Notes under the pieces: model-generated
Told to the model about the DNA's origin: nothing
The model's database searches: none
Seen by the model: the letters and a program-made list of their open reading frames with translations, nothing else
Part shown: positions 1 through 7,976 of the stretch, piece by piece
Numbering within the stretch: position 1 is the stretch's first letter
Layout of the letters: every line of letters starts with the position of its first letter
Origin: DASVEE01 sp036380735
GTDB taxonomy: Bacteria; Acidobacteriota; Thermoanaerobaculia; Gp7-AA8
Direction of reading: 5' to 3'
Assembly: GCA_036380735.1 (NCBI GenBank)
Contig: DASVEE010000031.1
Location: forward strand, 1-64,000
Length of the DNA: 64,000 nt
Position numbers and translations under genes: made by a program

Positions 1-18
1 GCAGACGCGTGCGTCTGC
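1..18. repeat. short perfect inverted repeat at window edge
   Basis: Eight-base arms GCAGACGC and GCGTCTGC are separated by only GT. It may be the end of an element or terminator whose context lies outside the window. There is no T-tract on the visible side. The rest of 1-150 holds the heptamer repeat and the promoter-like box described separately, and no gene. Confidence 0.35.
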
Positions 19-70
19 GCCACCGCACCTCTCCAGGACAAACAGAACGGAGAGGACGCAGCCACCCGCC

Positions 71-126
71 TCTACGTTCTACGTTCTGCGTTCTGCGTTC
101 TACGTTCTACGTTCTGCGTTCTAGCT
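71..126. repeat. TCTRCGT heptamer tandem repeat
   Basis: About eight consecutive 7-nt words (TCTACGT or TCTGCGT) run without interruption and end in TCTAGCT. The same word, phased as TTCTGCG, recurs at 42011-42060. No matching complementary arm is present beside it, so unlike the other repeat families here it is a direct array only. It lies immediately upstream of the promoter-like box of the hydrolase gene at 151. Confidence 0.8.
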
Positions 127-137
127 TCCCCCGCGCG

Positions 138-143
138 TACACT
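138..143 (+). promoter_or_regulatory. candidate -10 box of a leaderless gene
   Basis: TACACT ends 7 nt before the ATG at 151, and no Shine-Dalgarno sequence lies between them. The same arrangement recurs at several other genes in the window, which suggests that transcription starts at or next to the start codon. Confidence 0.45.
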
Positions 144-150
144 TTCCCGC

Positions 151-1260
151 ATGAAACGCCTGCTGCGGGTCCTGGCCATCATTCTGCTGATCCTCGGCGC
201 GGTCGCAGCCGTCGTGCGCCTGAAGCTCTGGCGCCCCCTCGGTGGACGCGCCACCGGCGAGCGGCTCGCCCGCATCCGCAGCTCGCCGCAGTGGAACGGG
301 CGCAAGTTCGAGAACCGTGTCCCCACCACCACTCTCCTCCCCGGCTCCTTCGTCAAGATGTTGCGCCAGCAGTACAGCGGCGATCAGGAGCGCGTTCCCA
401 AGTCGCCCATCCCCATCGTCAACCTCACCGCCGCGGATCTCGCGCAGCGTCCGCCGACCGGCCTCCGCGCCACGTGGATCGGCCACGCTACGGCCCTGCT
501 GGAGATCGACGGCCACAAGGTGCTGACCGATCCGATCTGGAGCGAGCGCTGCTCCCCTGTCGGCTTCGCCGGCCCCAAACGCTTCCACGCGCCGCCCATC
601 TCGCTCGCGGAGCTCGGGCGCGTCGACGCCGTCGTCATCTCCCACGACCACTACGATCACCTCGACATGGACACCGTGCGCTCACTCGCCGCCAACGGCA
701 CCGTCTTCGCCGTCGGTCTCGGCATCGGCGCGCATCTCGAGAAGTGGGGCATCAAGCCCGAGCAGATCCGAGAGCTCGACTGGGGCGAGGAAGCACGCGT
801 CGGCATGCTCACGCTGACGTCGCTCCCGGCGCGCCACTACTCCGGCCGCGACGTCTTCGACGGCGACAAGACGCTCTGGTCGTCGTGGTCGATCCGCGGC
901 CCCCGCCACCGCGTCTACTTCAGCGGCGACACCGGCTACTTCGACGCGATGAAAGACCTCGGCACTCAATACGGCCCGTTCGATCTCAGCGTGATCAAGA
1001 TCGGTGCGTACGGCGACACGTGGCCGCACATCCACGTGACGCCCGAGGAGGCGGTGAAGACGCATGTGGCGGTGGGGGCGAAAGTCCTGCTGCCGGTGCA
1101 CTGGGGCACGTTCAACCTGTCGTACCACGACTGGTTCGAGCCCCCCGAGCGCCTCCTTGCAGCCGCAGCGGCCGCGCGCATCACCACCATGGTGCCGCGC
1201 CCGGGCGAGCAGGTGAACGTCCCGTCAGCGGCGTACCCCGCGGCGACCTGGTGGCGCTGA
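151..1260 (+). CDS. MBL-fold metallo-hydrolase, NAPE-PLD/UlaG-like, membrane anchored
   Basis: This is a 369-residue metallo-beta-lactamase-fold hydrolase. Residues 5-22 form a hydrophobic anchor, so the enzyme is probably bound to the inner membrane and faces the periplasm. The metal motif HDHYDH lies near residue 164, preceded by GHATALLEIDG and LTDPIWSERCSP, the hallmarks of the NAPE-PLD/UlaG branch. Further metal ligands are seen in ARHYSGR, SGDTGY and the C-terminal PVHWGTFNLSYH. Relatives cleave phosphodiester or lactone bonds, but the substrate here cannot be told from sequence. The ATG at 151 is chosen because the hydrophobic segment starts there and a TACACT box lies 7 nt upstream. 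The next gene follows after 25 nt. Confidence 0.85.
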   Translation: MKRLLRVLAIILLILGAVAAVVRLKLWRPLGGRATGERLARIRSSPQWNGRKFENRVPTTTLLPGSFVKMLRQQYSGDQERVPKSPIPIVNLTAADLAQRPPTGLRATWIGHATALLEIDGHKVLTDPIWSERCSPVGFAGPKRFHAPPISLAELGRVDAVVISHDHYDHLDMDTVRSLAANGTVFAVGLGIGAHLEKWGIKPEQIRELDWGEEARVGMLTLTSLPARHYSGRDVFDGDKTLWSSWSIRGPRHRVYFSGDTGYFDAMKDLGTQYGPFDLSVIKIGAYGDTWPHIHVTPEEAVKTHVAVGAKVLLPVHWGTFNLSYHDWFEPPERLLAAAAAARITTMVPRPGEQVNVPSAAYPAATWWR

Positions 1261-1285
1261 ACCAGCGTAAAATCGGCAGCACACC

Positions 1286-2929
1286 ATGTTTCCCGAAGTC
1301 ACCGCCATCGAGCCGAAGCTCAAACAGATCCTCTATGGCTGTGTGGAGCACATCCAGGCGACGAAGGCGGCACTCTATCTCTGCACCTCGCCCGATCTGA
1401 CGGCGAAGAGCTACGAGCTCGTGACGAGCTACCAGTACAACCCCGCCGACCGGAAAGTGGTCACGGCGAACGACGACCTCGTCGACCGCCTCTCCGTGCG
1501 CCGGAACGCCTTCTACGTCAACGGGCTCGCCGCCGACCAGCGCTTCTCCGAGATGCTGTTCCGCCAGGGAAACGACCGCATCCTGGCCACGCCGCTCTTC
1601 TCCCGCGGGCGTCTCGTCGGCTTCATCGACATGCGCGACAAGGCGGGGAAGAAGCCGTTCGAGACGCACGACGTCGAAGCCGCGCGCAGGATCGGCGACG
1701 AGATGCTCAGCGTGCTGGCCACGAACAAACTGTTCGGCCTCGCGCCGATCCAGCTCGTGGACGCGCCGGTGGAGCGCACCATCCCCACGCCCGCCGGCGC
1801 CCCGAACATCGTCATGCCGTCGGCGCCGCGACCGGGGCAGGTGCTCTCGACCGACGCGCTGAAGACGATCGAGACCGCGCGCGACATGATGATCAAGCGG
1901 CAGCACGCCGCACGGCCGCACAAGCGCGTCCTCGACGAAGCCGATCTCGAGATCGTCCACCTTCTGCTCCCGGCGGCCCTGGCCATCCCGGGCGCTGTGC
2001 TGGCGAGCTTCAGCGCGATCGGCCACGTCAACAATCCCCAGGCCATCGTGGCCATCGCCACCGTCGGCGACGACGCGATGGAGATGCTCCAGCAACACAT
2101 CCGCGGCTGGCTCGCGCGGATGGGGCAGGAGAACACCACCATGCGCCCGCAGCTCATCTACCCCTTCGGCGTGCAGGTCGTCCCCGTCACCGCGGCCGGC
2201 ATCAGCACCATCCTCAGCGCGCCGGTGAATCCGCAGTCCGTCGAAGGGCTCGTCCTCACTGTTGCCTTCGAGCGCACGCCGGAAGCGCAGGCGCAGCGCG
2301 CGCTGCACATCTTCCTCCGGCAGATCGAGCAGTCGGTCGAGAATGCCATCGCCGCGACGCACAGCCGCAACGACCGCCAGCTGCTCGCCGAGCGCCTCCT
2401 CGAGCCCGACTTCCAGCGCTACCCGGACCTCGCCGAGCACTGCCGCCAGGTCAGCGTCATCTCCGCGCGCTTCGCGAAGATCCTCGACCTCCCGGCCACG
2501 CAGATCGAGACCGTCCGCCTCGCGGCGCTGGTGCATGACGTCGGCCTGCGCCTGCTCGACTACGAGCGTCTGTACAAACGCCCGAGCCTCACCGCGGACG
2601 AGCTGCGCGGCCTCGCCGAGCACCCCGTCGTCGGCGCCGCCCTCGTCGAGCCCCTCCTCGGTTCCGACGTAGCGCAAGCCGTCCTGCGGCACCACGAGCG
2701 CGTCGACGGCAAAGGCTACCCGAGCCGCCTCACCGGAGCCCAGATCCCCCTCGCCGCCCGCATCCTGCAGATCGCCGATGCCTGGGTGGCCATGACCGCA
2801 CGATCGACGTACCAGATCCCCATCACCCGCGACGACGCCATCCACCGCCTGACGCAAGGCGCCGGTACGCAGTTCGATGCAGTGCTCCTGGAGAGGTTTG
2901 TCCGGCACGTGGGGGAACTGGCGGGGTAA
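1286..2929 (+). CDS. GAF domain / HD-GYP phosphohydrolase
   Basis: This 547-residue cytoplasmic signalling protein has an N-terminal GAF-like sensor (about residues 1-150), a less conserved middle region (about 200-360) and a C-terminal HD-GYP domain (about 370-547). The HD metal pair is at about 417-418 in ALVHDVGL, and HHERVDGKGYP near residue 469 matches the HHExxDGxGYP signature of cyclic-di-GMP phosphodiesterases. An active c-di-GMP hydrolase is therefore likely. The ligand of the GAF domain is unknown. A TAAAAT sequence lies 12 nt upstream of the ATG. The stop codon is followed at once by the 9-mer palindromic element. Confidence 0.85.
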   Translation: MFPEVTAIEPKLKQILYGCVEHIQATKAALYLCTSPDLTAKSYELVTSYQYNPADRKVVTANDDLVDRLSVRRNAFYVNGLAADQRFSEMLFRQGNDRILATPLFSRGRLVGFIDMRDKAGKKPFETHDVEAARRIGDEMLSVLATNKLFGLAPIQLVDAPVERTIPTPAGAPNIVMPSAPRPGQVLSTDALKTIETARDMMIKRQHAARPHKRVLDEADLEIVHLLLPAALAIPGAVLASFSAIGHVNNPQAIVAIATVGDDAMEMLQQHIRGWLARMGQENTTMRPQLIYPFGVQVVPVTAAGISTILSAPVNPQSVEGLVLTVAFERTPEAQAQRALHIFLRQIEQSVENAIAATHSRNDRQLLAERLLEPDFQRYPDLAEHCRQVSVISARFAKILDLPATQIETVRLAALVHDVGLRLLDYERLYKRPSLTADELRGLAEHPVVGAALVEPLLGSDVAQAVLRHHERVDGKGYPSRLTGAQIPLAARILQIADAWVAMTARSTYQIPITRDDAIHRLTQGAGTQFDAVLLERFVRHVGELAG

Positions 2930-2930
2930 G

Positions 2931-3053
2931 TGACGATAGGACGAATGAGTCCTATAGGACAAACCCGGCGGCGTTGCCGCTAACGAAGTCCATTCGTCCT
3001 ATAGGTCCTATTCGTCCCATCCGTCCCATTCGTCCTATCGTTCCCCCGGTCCT
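2931..3053. repeat. 9-mer palindromic element, copy 1
   Basis: The left arm begins CGATAGGACGAATG just after the TAA of the GAF/HD-GYP gene. The right arm (GTCCTATTCGTCCCATCC and following) closes with CGTCCTATCGTTCCCC. The arms are built from 9-nt words RGGACNNAT and their complements and would fold into a long imperfect hairpin in RNA. About 45 nt of unrelated sequence separate the arms. Confidence 0.9.
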
Positions 3054-3059
3054 TACAAT
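3054..3059 (+). promoter_or_regulatory. candidate -10 box of a leaderless gene
   Basis: TACAAT ends 6 nt before the ATG at 3066 and there is no Shine-Dalgarno sequence. It lies directly after the right arm of repeat copy 1. Confidence 0.45.
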
Positions 3060-3065
3060 GCCGGC

Positions 3066-3425
3066 ATGCCCGGCACCACCAGCTTCGACGAGGCCAAGCG
3101 CCATTTCCTCCACCTGCTGACGCAGGTGCAATGGCCGCTGCCTGCCGATAAGCCCGAGGTCACGATCACCAGCTCACGGGTTTACTGGTGGCTGATCGCA
3201 AGTGGATCGCCCGCCGCGACGCTTCACTCCGGACGACACGAGGAGAGGCTCGCGGGCATGGTGATGAAGGTGTTCGGGGCGTCTTCGCTGGACGAGTGTC
3301 GCGCCACCTACGACGCCGTCGGGCGCGGGGAACGGACCACTCTGGACGAAGCGGTGGAGCGCGTCACGGCCGGCGCGAGTCCGGCGTTCTGGCGGCACGT
3401 CGATTCGAAGACGCCGCCGGCCTGA
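3066..3425 (+). CDS. hypothetical protein
   Basis: This 119-residue protein is not one I recognise. It is soluble with mixed charge, has a WW pair near residue 41, and shows no signal peptide, membrane segment or metal motif. Third codon positions are almost all G or C as in neighbouring genes, which supports it over the overlapping frames. It sits between repeat copy 1 and a convergent membrane-protein gene, and its TACAAT box 6 nt before the ATG suggests its own promoter. Confidence 0.6.
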   Translation: MPGTTSFDEAKRHFLHLLTQVQWPLPADKPEVTITSSRVYWWLIASGSPAATLHSGRHEERLAGMVMKVFGASSLDECRATYDAVGRGERTTLDEAVERVTAGASPAFWRHVDSKTPPA

Positions 3426-3441
3426 GGCCGCGCACTCCGCG

Positions 3442-3822
3442 TCACGATGCGCCGTAGTACCGTACCAACGCCAGGGCCAACGCGCAGACGAAGGCCGGCA
3501 GGAACGCTTCGAGCGCGCTGGCTCTCTTCCCTTTCCGCACGCGACGCCGACCGATCGCGGCGAAGACGCCGCCGGCGAGGAGCGGGGTCACGATCAGCGA
3601 CGCCAGACGGAGAGCCGCGCTGCGGATGAAGTGGTCCGGAAAGACGAGCAGCGAGAGGCCCCCGACCGCGGCCCCCGCGGCGGCGCTCAGCACGACGCGC
3701 AGGATGCGCCGCGCGTGCACGGAGTCGTCGAGGGCGTGGGAGCCGAGGTCGAGCAACCCTTCGGCGAAGAGCTCCAGGAGAAGCTCCGCGATGAACTCCG
3801 CGATGAACTCGAACACCATCAT
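3442..3822 (-). CDS. small membrane protein, unknown function
   Basis: This 126-residue protein has an acidic, amphipathic N-terminal helix that includes a duplicated FIAEFIAE segment (from an imperfect 12-bp tandem repeat in the DNA). About three hydrophobic segments follow (near residues 45-60, 70-90 and 105-122), with a very basic RRRVRKGKR loop before the last. I recognise no family. It converges on the 3066 gene with 16 nt between stops. Two adjacent ATG codons (3822 and 3819) are possible starts. Confidence 0.55.
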   Translation of the reverse strand: MMVFEFIAEFIAELLLELFAEGLLDLGSHALDDSVHARRILRVVLSAAAGAAVGGLSLLVFPDHFIRSAALRLASLIVTPLLAGGVFAAIGRRRVRKGKRASALEAFLPAFVCALALALVRYYGAS

Positions 3823-3900
3823 CGGCGGGGAAGGCTATCGCAGCACGGCGTGGAGACGAACGTTTTCGAGAGAGGGATCAGCGGCTTGGATACCGTCGTC

Positions 3901-3906
3901 TACACT
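3901..3906 (+). promoter_or_regulatory. candidate -10 box of a leaderless gene
   Basis: TACACT ends 6 nt before the ATG at 3913. No Shine-Dalgarno sequence is visible. Confidence 0.45.
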
Positions 3907-3912
3907 CGGGCG

Positions 3913-4380
3913 ATGCAAACCGTCACGGTCGACACGTGGATCCGCGGGGACGTCCAGCGCTGCTTCGACGCGGCGCGCGATCTGGATCTGCATGTGGCGT
4001 CGATGGCGCACACGCGCGAGATGGCGGTGGCGGGGCGGACGTCCGGGCTGATCGGGCTCGGCGAAGAGGTGACGTGGCACGCGCGGCATTTCGGCGTGTA
4101 CCAGCACTTCACCTCGAAGATCACGGCGTTCGAGGCGCCACGCTACTTTCAGGACAGCATGCAGCGGGGGGCGTTCCGCTCGTTCGTGCACGATCACTTC
4201 TTCGAACCGTCCGGCGAGGGAACGGCGATGCGCGATGTGCTGCTGTTTGCCGCGCCATTGGGGGTGCTGGGACGCATTGCGGAGACGCTGGTGCTGCGGC
4301 GGTACATGCAACGGCTGCTGGTCGATCGGGCGGCGGTGATCAAGAAGGCGGTGGAGGCGGGGATTCACCGGGAACGATAG
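3913..4380 (+). CDS. SRPBCC (START-like) ligand-binding protein
   Basis: This 155-residue protein resembles the SRPBCC/polyketide-cyclase-like proteins often annotated as cell-division-inhibitor-like. The pattern is an N-terminal strand (QTVTVDTWI), a helix with CFDAARDLDLHV, central GLGEEVTWHARHFG, then KITAFEAPRYFQDSM and a C-terminal helix. Members bind hydrophobic ligands in a deep cavity; the ligand here is unknown. The ATG at 3913 is chosen because the domain starts there and a TACACT box precedes it by 6 nt. The last codons (GAA CGA TAG) belong to repeat copy 2, so the repeat supplies the stop codon. Confidence 0.75.
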   Translation: MQTVTVDTWIRGDVQRCFDAARDLDLHVASMAHTREMAVAGRTSGLIGLGEEVTWHARHFGVYQHFTSKITAFEAPRYFQDSMQRGAFRSFVHDHFFEPSGEGTAMRDVLLFAAPLGVLGRIAETLVLRRYMQRLLVDRAAVIKKAVEAGIHRER

Positions 4381-4486
4381 GACACGTAGGACGAATAGGA
4401 CGAAAAGGACCCCGCCCACCGAAGTGGAGGCTGTCCTATCAGTCCTATCAGTCCTATTCGTCCTATGTGTCCTATCGTTCCGCGGT
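4371..4486. repeat. 9-mer palindromic element, copy 2 (supplies two stop codons)
   Basis: The left arm starts GGGAACGATAGGAC and the right arm ends GTCCTATCGTTCCGC, with about 40 nt between arms. It lies between two convergent genes. The TAG in CGATAGGAC on each arm is the stop codon of the gene entering from that side, so both proteins end in Glu-Arg encoded by the element. Confidence 0.92.
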
Positions 4487-5413
4487 CACTTCCAGCAGGA
4501 TCTGCCGGATCGCCTCTTCGCGGGTTTTCGTGCCGGCCAGGTACGCGCGCCAGTGTGTTTCCAGCGGCTGCTGCATGCCGCGGAACTGGCGGTCGAACAT
4601 TCCCTTGTAGATGACCGGCTGATAGTCGGTGATGCCGCGGCGGGCCAGGGCCTGACGGGTCAGCTCGCCGGCGGTGAAGAAGAGCAGCGCGTGCCAGAGG
4701 TTGTACGGCGGTTTGCGCTGCAGCTCTTTCGCGGCGCGGGTGAGGTCGGCGCCGATCGCGCCCTCGGTCACGTCGACCACGCCGTGCGCGGCTTCGTGCA
4801 TCATCGCCTCCAGCGCGCCGAAGCCATGGTTCGCCGGATCGATGCTGGAGACGACGACGTGCACGGCCTCGGCGTTGCCGACGCTGTAGGCGCCGAACTG
4901 GCCGGCGAAGGCGGTGACGTCGACGCGCACCCGCTTCGTGAACGGCATGCCGTACGCTTTCGTGTGCGCGGCCGTGAGCTCCGCCGCGGCCGATTCGAGC
5001 ATCGGCGCGGTGACGGCGATCCAGAAGCGGTTCGCGAGGTCGTCGTCCGGCCACTGCACGCGCTCGTAGAGCGGCATCGCCTGGCGCAGCGCCTCCGCCA
5101 CTTTCGGCGCAATGGTGGTGGGTAATTCGTTGCCGATGGTGGCGGAGAGCGCGGCGTTGAGATCGACCAGCTCCTGATTGGCGAGCAGCGAACGTTTGGC
5201 GAACAGCGTGCGGTACGTCTGGGCCGCCGCCTGCCACACCGGCCGCTCCGACTCCGTCAATCGCGCCGGCGGCGGTGTGCCGTGCTGCACCTCGTGCAGC
5301 AGCCGCTGATGGAGGTTCACCCAGCGGTTGCTCTGCAGGTGATAACGCTCGGCCTGAACGCTCGGAGGAGAGGACAACGCGGCCACGAGGAGCAGGTTGG
5401 TGATGAGAGCCAT
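4472..5413 (-). CDS. secreted protein with HExxH zinc-peptidase-like motif
   Basis: This 313-residue protein starts with a signal peptide (MALITNLLLVAALSSPPSVQA). The start at 5413 is preferred over a longer frame because GGGAGG lies 7 nt upstream. Residues 206-210 read HEAAH, a zinc-binding HExxH motif, followed by GVVDVTEGAIGAD, so a periplasmic metallopeptidase-like fold is plausible. I recognise no named peptidase family, and activity is unproven. The gene diverges from the MFS gene. Its C-terminal Glu-Arg-stop lies inside repeat copy 2. Confidence 0.7.
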   Translation of the reverse strand: MALITNLLLVAALSSPPSVQAERYHLQSNRWVNLHQRLLHEVQHGTPPPARLTESERPVWQAAAQTYRTLFAKRSLLANQELVDLNAALSATIGNELPTTIAPKVAEALRQAMPLYERVQWPDDDLANRFWIAVTAPMLESAAAELTAAHTKAYGMPFTKRVRVDVTAFAGQFGAYSVGNAEAVHVVVSSIDPANHGFGALEAMMHEAAHGVVDVTEGAIGADLTRAAKELQRKPPYNLWHALLFFTAGELTRQALARRGITDYQPVIYKGMFDRQFRGMQQPLETHWRAYLAGTKTREEAIRQILLEVTAER

Positions 5414-5496
5414 CGCAAAGCCTCCCGAGGAGTTGGCGTTCAAGCAGTGGGCCAGAGAGGCACGCGCCATTGAAGATTGCGCGCCGAGCCTTCACC

Positions 5497-6672
5497 ATGG
5501 CGAGCGTGACCGTTGTTGCGCCGCTGACGCTCCGGCAGAACCTGAGAGCCCTCCCCCGCCCTACCTGGATCCTCTTCGGGGGGACGTTCATCAACCGTTT
5601 CGGCACGTTCGTGATGCCGTTCCTCGTCATTTACATGACGCGGCAGGGGTACACGCCGGCGCAGGCGGGGTTCGCCGTCAGCGCCTACGGCGGCGGCCAT
5701 CTCGCGTCGTCCATGCTCGGCGGACATCTCGCCGATGCTATCGGACGTCGACACACCATTGCGCTGTCGATGTTCGCGTCGTCGCTGGCGATGCTCGCGC
5801 TGTCGCAGGCGCGCGGTCTGGCGGCGCTGCTGGCGTGCGCGTTCGCCGTGGGGCTGGCGGCGGAGCTCTACCGGCCCGCGGCCTCGGCATTGATCGCGGA
5901 TCTGGTGTCGCCGGAGCAGCGCATCACCGCCTTCGGCGTCTACCGCCTGGCGATCAACCTCGGCTTCGCGTTCGGGCCGGCGACGGCGGGGTTCCTCGCC
6001 GACCGCTCCTTCCTCGCCCTCTTCATGATCGACGCGGCGACGTCGGCGGTCTACGGCGTCATCGCGCTCTTCTTCCTCCCTCACGGACTGCGCGGCCACA
6101 CGCAGAAGGAGTCGATGCTCGAAGGCGTACGCGTGGCGATCAAGGACCGCCCGTTCGTCATCTTCCTCATGGCGACGCTGGCGGTGACGTGGATCGAGTT
6201 CCAGACGCATTCGACGTTCCCGCTCTACATTCAGGATCAGGGGTTCCGCTCCTCGACGTACGGTCTGCTGCTGTCCATCAACGGGCTGATGATCGTCTTC
6301 TTCGAGCTCGGCATCACGAACTGGACGCAGCGCTTCCGCCCGCAGACGATGATCGCTCTCGGCTACGCATTGGCGGGCATCGGCTTCGCGCTGACGGGAC
6401 TGGCGCATTCGATCCCGGCGCTCGCGGCGACGGTGGTGGTGTGGACGCTCGGGGAGATGATCTACGCGCCGGTGACGGGAGCGTATGTCGCGAACATCGC
6501 CCCGGAGCAGTATCGCGGCCGCTACAACGGCTTGTGGGTGATGATGTGGTCGATCGGCATGCTGCTCGGCCCCTCGATCGGCACGGCTATCTACGGCGTG
6601 AATCCAACAATGCTGTGGATTTCGTGCGCGGCGCTCGGGTTGCTGGCGGCGGCGCTGGCGTCGCGACATTAG
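5497..6672 (+). CDS. MFS transporter (multidrug efflux type)
   Basis: This 391-residue protein has about 12 transmembrane segments. The MFS loop 2-3 signature appears as GGHLADAIGRRH, and TM4-5 contain RLAINLGFAFGPATAGFLAD, as in drug:H+ antiporters of the MdtH/YttB type. It probably exports small molecules across the inner membrane using the proton gradient; the substrate is unknown. The ATG at 5497 is preferred. A TTG at 5470 with GAGAGG upstream would add nine residues. No regulator is adjacent. Confidence 0.8.
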   Translation: MASVTVVAPLTLRQNLRALPRPTWILFGGTFINRFGTFVMPFLVIYMTRQGYTPAQAGFAVSAYGGGHLASSMLGGHLADAIGRRHTIALSMFASSLAMLALSQARGLAALLACAFAVGLAAELYRPAASALIADLVSPEQRITAFGVYRLAINLGFAFGPATAGFLADRSFLALFMIDAATSAVYGVIALFFLPHGLRGHTQKESMLEGVRVAIKDRPFVIFLMATLAVTWIEFQTHSTFPLYIQDQGFRSSTYGLLLSINGLMIVFFELGITNWTQRFRPQTMIALGYALAGIGFALTGLAHSIPALAATVVVWTLGEMIYAPVTGAYVANIAPEQYRGRYNGLWVMMWSIGMLLGPSIGTAIYGVNPTMLWISCAALGLLAAALASRH

Positions 6673-6686
6673 CGCGCGGGACGCGC

Positions 6687-6794
6687 GGTTTTTGGTTTTC
6701 GGTTTTCGGTTTTTGGTGCTGCGCCGGTGGCACGTGGCCGTGAACCGCCGCGGAGCGAAGCACCGAAAACCAAAAACCGACAACCGAAAACCAA
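6687..6794. repeat. palindromic GGTTTTC heptamer element, copy A
   Basis: The left arm (6687-6720) is a run of 7-nt words GGTTTTT or GGTTTTC ending in GGTGCT. The right arm (6759-6794) is its inverted counterpart, starting AGCACCGAAAACC. Forty nt of GC-rich sequence form the loop. It begins about 15 nt after the MFS stop codon and ends 11 nt before the -10-like box of the next gene. Confidence 0.9.
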
Positions 6795-6805
6795 GTTATT
6801 GCCAG

Positions 6806-6811
6806 TACAAT
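6806..6811 (+). promoter_or_regulatory. candidate -10 box of a leaderless gene
   Basis: TACAAT ends 7 nt before the ATG at 6819. No Shine-Dalgarno sequence is visible. Confidence 0.5.
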
Positions 6812-6818
6812 CGTCGCC

Positions 6819-7937
6819 ATGCGCCGACTTCTCTCCGTCCTTCTGATCTTTGTGGCTTCGCTCTCCGTGTTTGCAAAAGGCCGTACCGTCCAGCCGGTGA
6901 CGTCGCCGGGCAGTGAGGCGCGGGCGATTCCTTCCGCCATCAACGGCACGGTCACGGCCCTGAACGGCAACATGATTCAGCTCGCCGGAGGACTGGTCAC
7001 GATCGATGCGACGAATGCGCGGATCACCGGTGGAGAGCTGCGCGCCGGCGTGGACATCCTGGCCGTGCTCGCGGAGAGCACGCCCGGGCAGCCGCTTCGC
7101 GCCTCGACGATCGTCGTGACGCGCGCGGCCGACGTGACGCTCACCGGCCGCGTGGACAGCGTCGATGCGCAGGCGCGCACGTTCGCCCTCCTCGGCGTCA
7201 CGGTGCATGCCGACCAGGCGACCATCGCCAGGCTGCAGCCGGGCATGCTCGTGGCCGTGCAGGCGAATCGCGACGGCAACCGCCTCGTCGCCGCGTCGGT
7301 GCACGTCATCGCCGGCTTCCCGCTGCCGGAGCGCCACCTCCGCGGCAACGTCAAGTCGATCGGCAACGACGCGTGGGTCATCACCTCCGACAACCAGGAC
7401 GTCAGGGTCGTGGTCAACGCGCAGACGAAGATCCTCGGCAATCCTCAGGCCGGCGACCCGGTCGAGGTCATCGGCTGGACCGACGCGACCAACCAGTTCG
7501 TGGCGCTCTCCATCATCAAGTTCGAGCGGCCGCAGCTCATCCACTTCCGCGGAGTGGTCAAGTCGATCTCCGGCAACACCTGGACGATCGACCAGCGCAC
7601 CGTGCAGGTCACCTCCGACACGAAGCTCCTCGGCAACCCGCAGGTCGGCGACACCGTCGAAGTGACGGCGCAGGGCACGACGACGCTGACGGCGATCACG
7701 ATCGTGAAGCGCCCGAACGTGCAGGTCCCGCTGCTGCAGGTGTTCCAAGGAGTGGTGAAGTCGATCGAGCGCGACACCTGGGAGATCACCGGCATCGACG
7801 ACGACGGCATCCGCAAGGTGCGCGTCGCCCCGACCACGATCGTGCTGGGCAACATCAGCGTCGGCGACCGCGTCGAAGTCCACGCCATGGACCTCGGCGA
7901 AGGACTGGTTGCGATGACAATCGTGCGGTTGCGGTAG
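6819..7937 (+). CDS. secreted protein of five DUF5666-like repeats
   Basis: This 372-residue protein has a signal peptide (residues 1-20, ending SLSVFAKG) followed by about five tandem beta-rich modules of 60-75 residues. Their openings align: INGTVTALNGN, LTGRVDSVDAQ, LRGNVKSIGND, FRGVVKSISGN and FQGVVKSIERD, each followed by a strand and a T.ILGN..VGD.VEV segment. This is the DUF5666 architecture, an OB-like beta module of unknown function in exported proteins. The last three modules are the most alike, which suggests recent internal duplication. The gene converges on an ABC ATPase gene across a palindrome. Confidence 0.75.
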   Translation: MRRLLSVLLIFVASLSVFAKGRTVQPVTSPGSEARAIPSAINGTVTALNGNMIQLAGGLVTIDATNARITGGELRAGVDILAVLAESTPGQPLRASTIVVTRAADVTLTGRVDSVDAQARTFALLGVTVHADQATIARLQPGMLVAVQANRDGNRLVAASVHVIAGFPLPERHLRGNVKSIGNDAWVITSDNQDVRVVVNAQTKILGNPQAGDPVEVIGWTDATNQFVALSIIKFERPQLIHFRGVVKSISGNTWTIDQRTVQVTSDTKLLGNPQVGDTVEVTAQGTTTLTAITIVKRPNVQVPLLQVFQGVVKSIERDTWEITGIDDDGIRKVRVAPTTIVLGNISVGDRVEVHAMDLGEGLVAMTIVRLR

Positions 7938-7942
7938 GCGCC

Positions 7943-7976
7943 GGGACCTGCAGGCGCATCTGTCCTGCAGGTCCTA
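7943..7976. terminator. hairpin between convergent genes, degenerate 9-mer element
   Basis: GGACCTGCAGG and CCTGCAGGTCC form an 11-bp stem with a 9-nt loop. On the minus strand the sequence starts AATAGGACCTGCAGGAC, in which TAG is the stop codon of the ABC ATPase gene, matching the TAGGAC core of the 9-mer family. There is no T-tract. Confidence 0.6.

Noticed and set aside
5470..5496. TTG start for the MFS gene
   Set aside because: Possible, but the extra nine residues precede a typical MFS N-terminus. ATG at 5497 is preferred and the alternative is noted in the gene entry.
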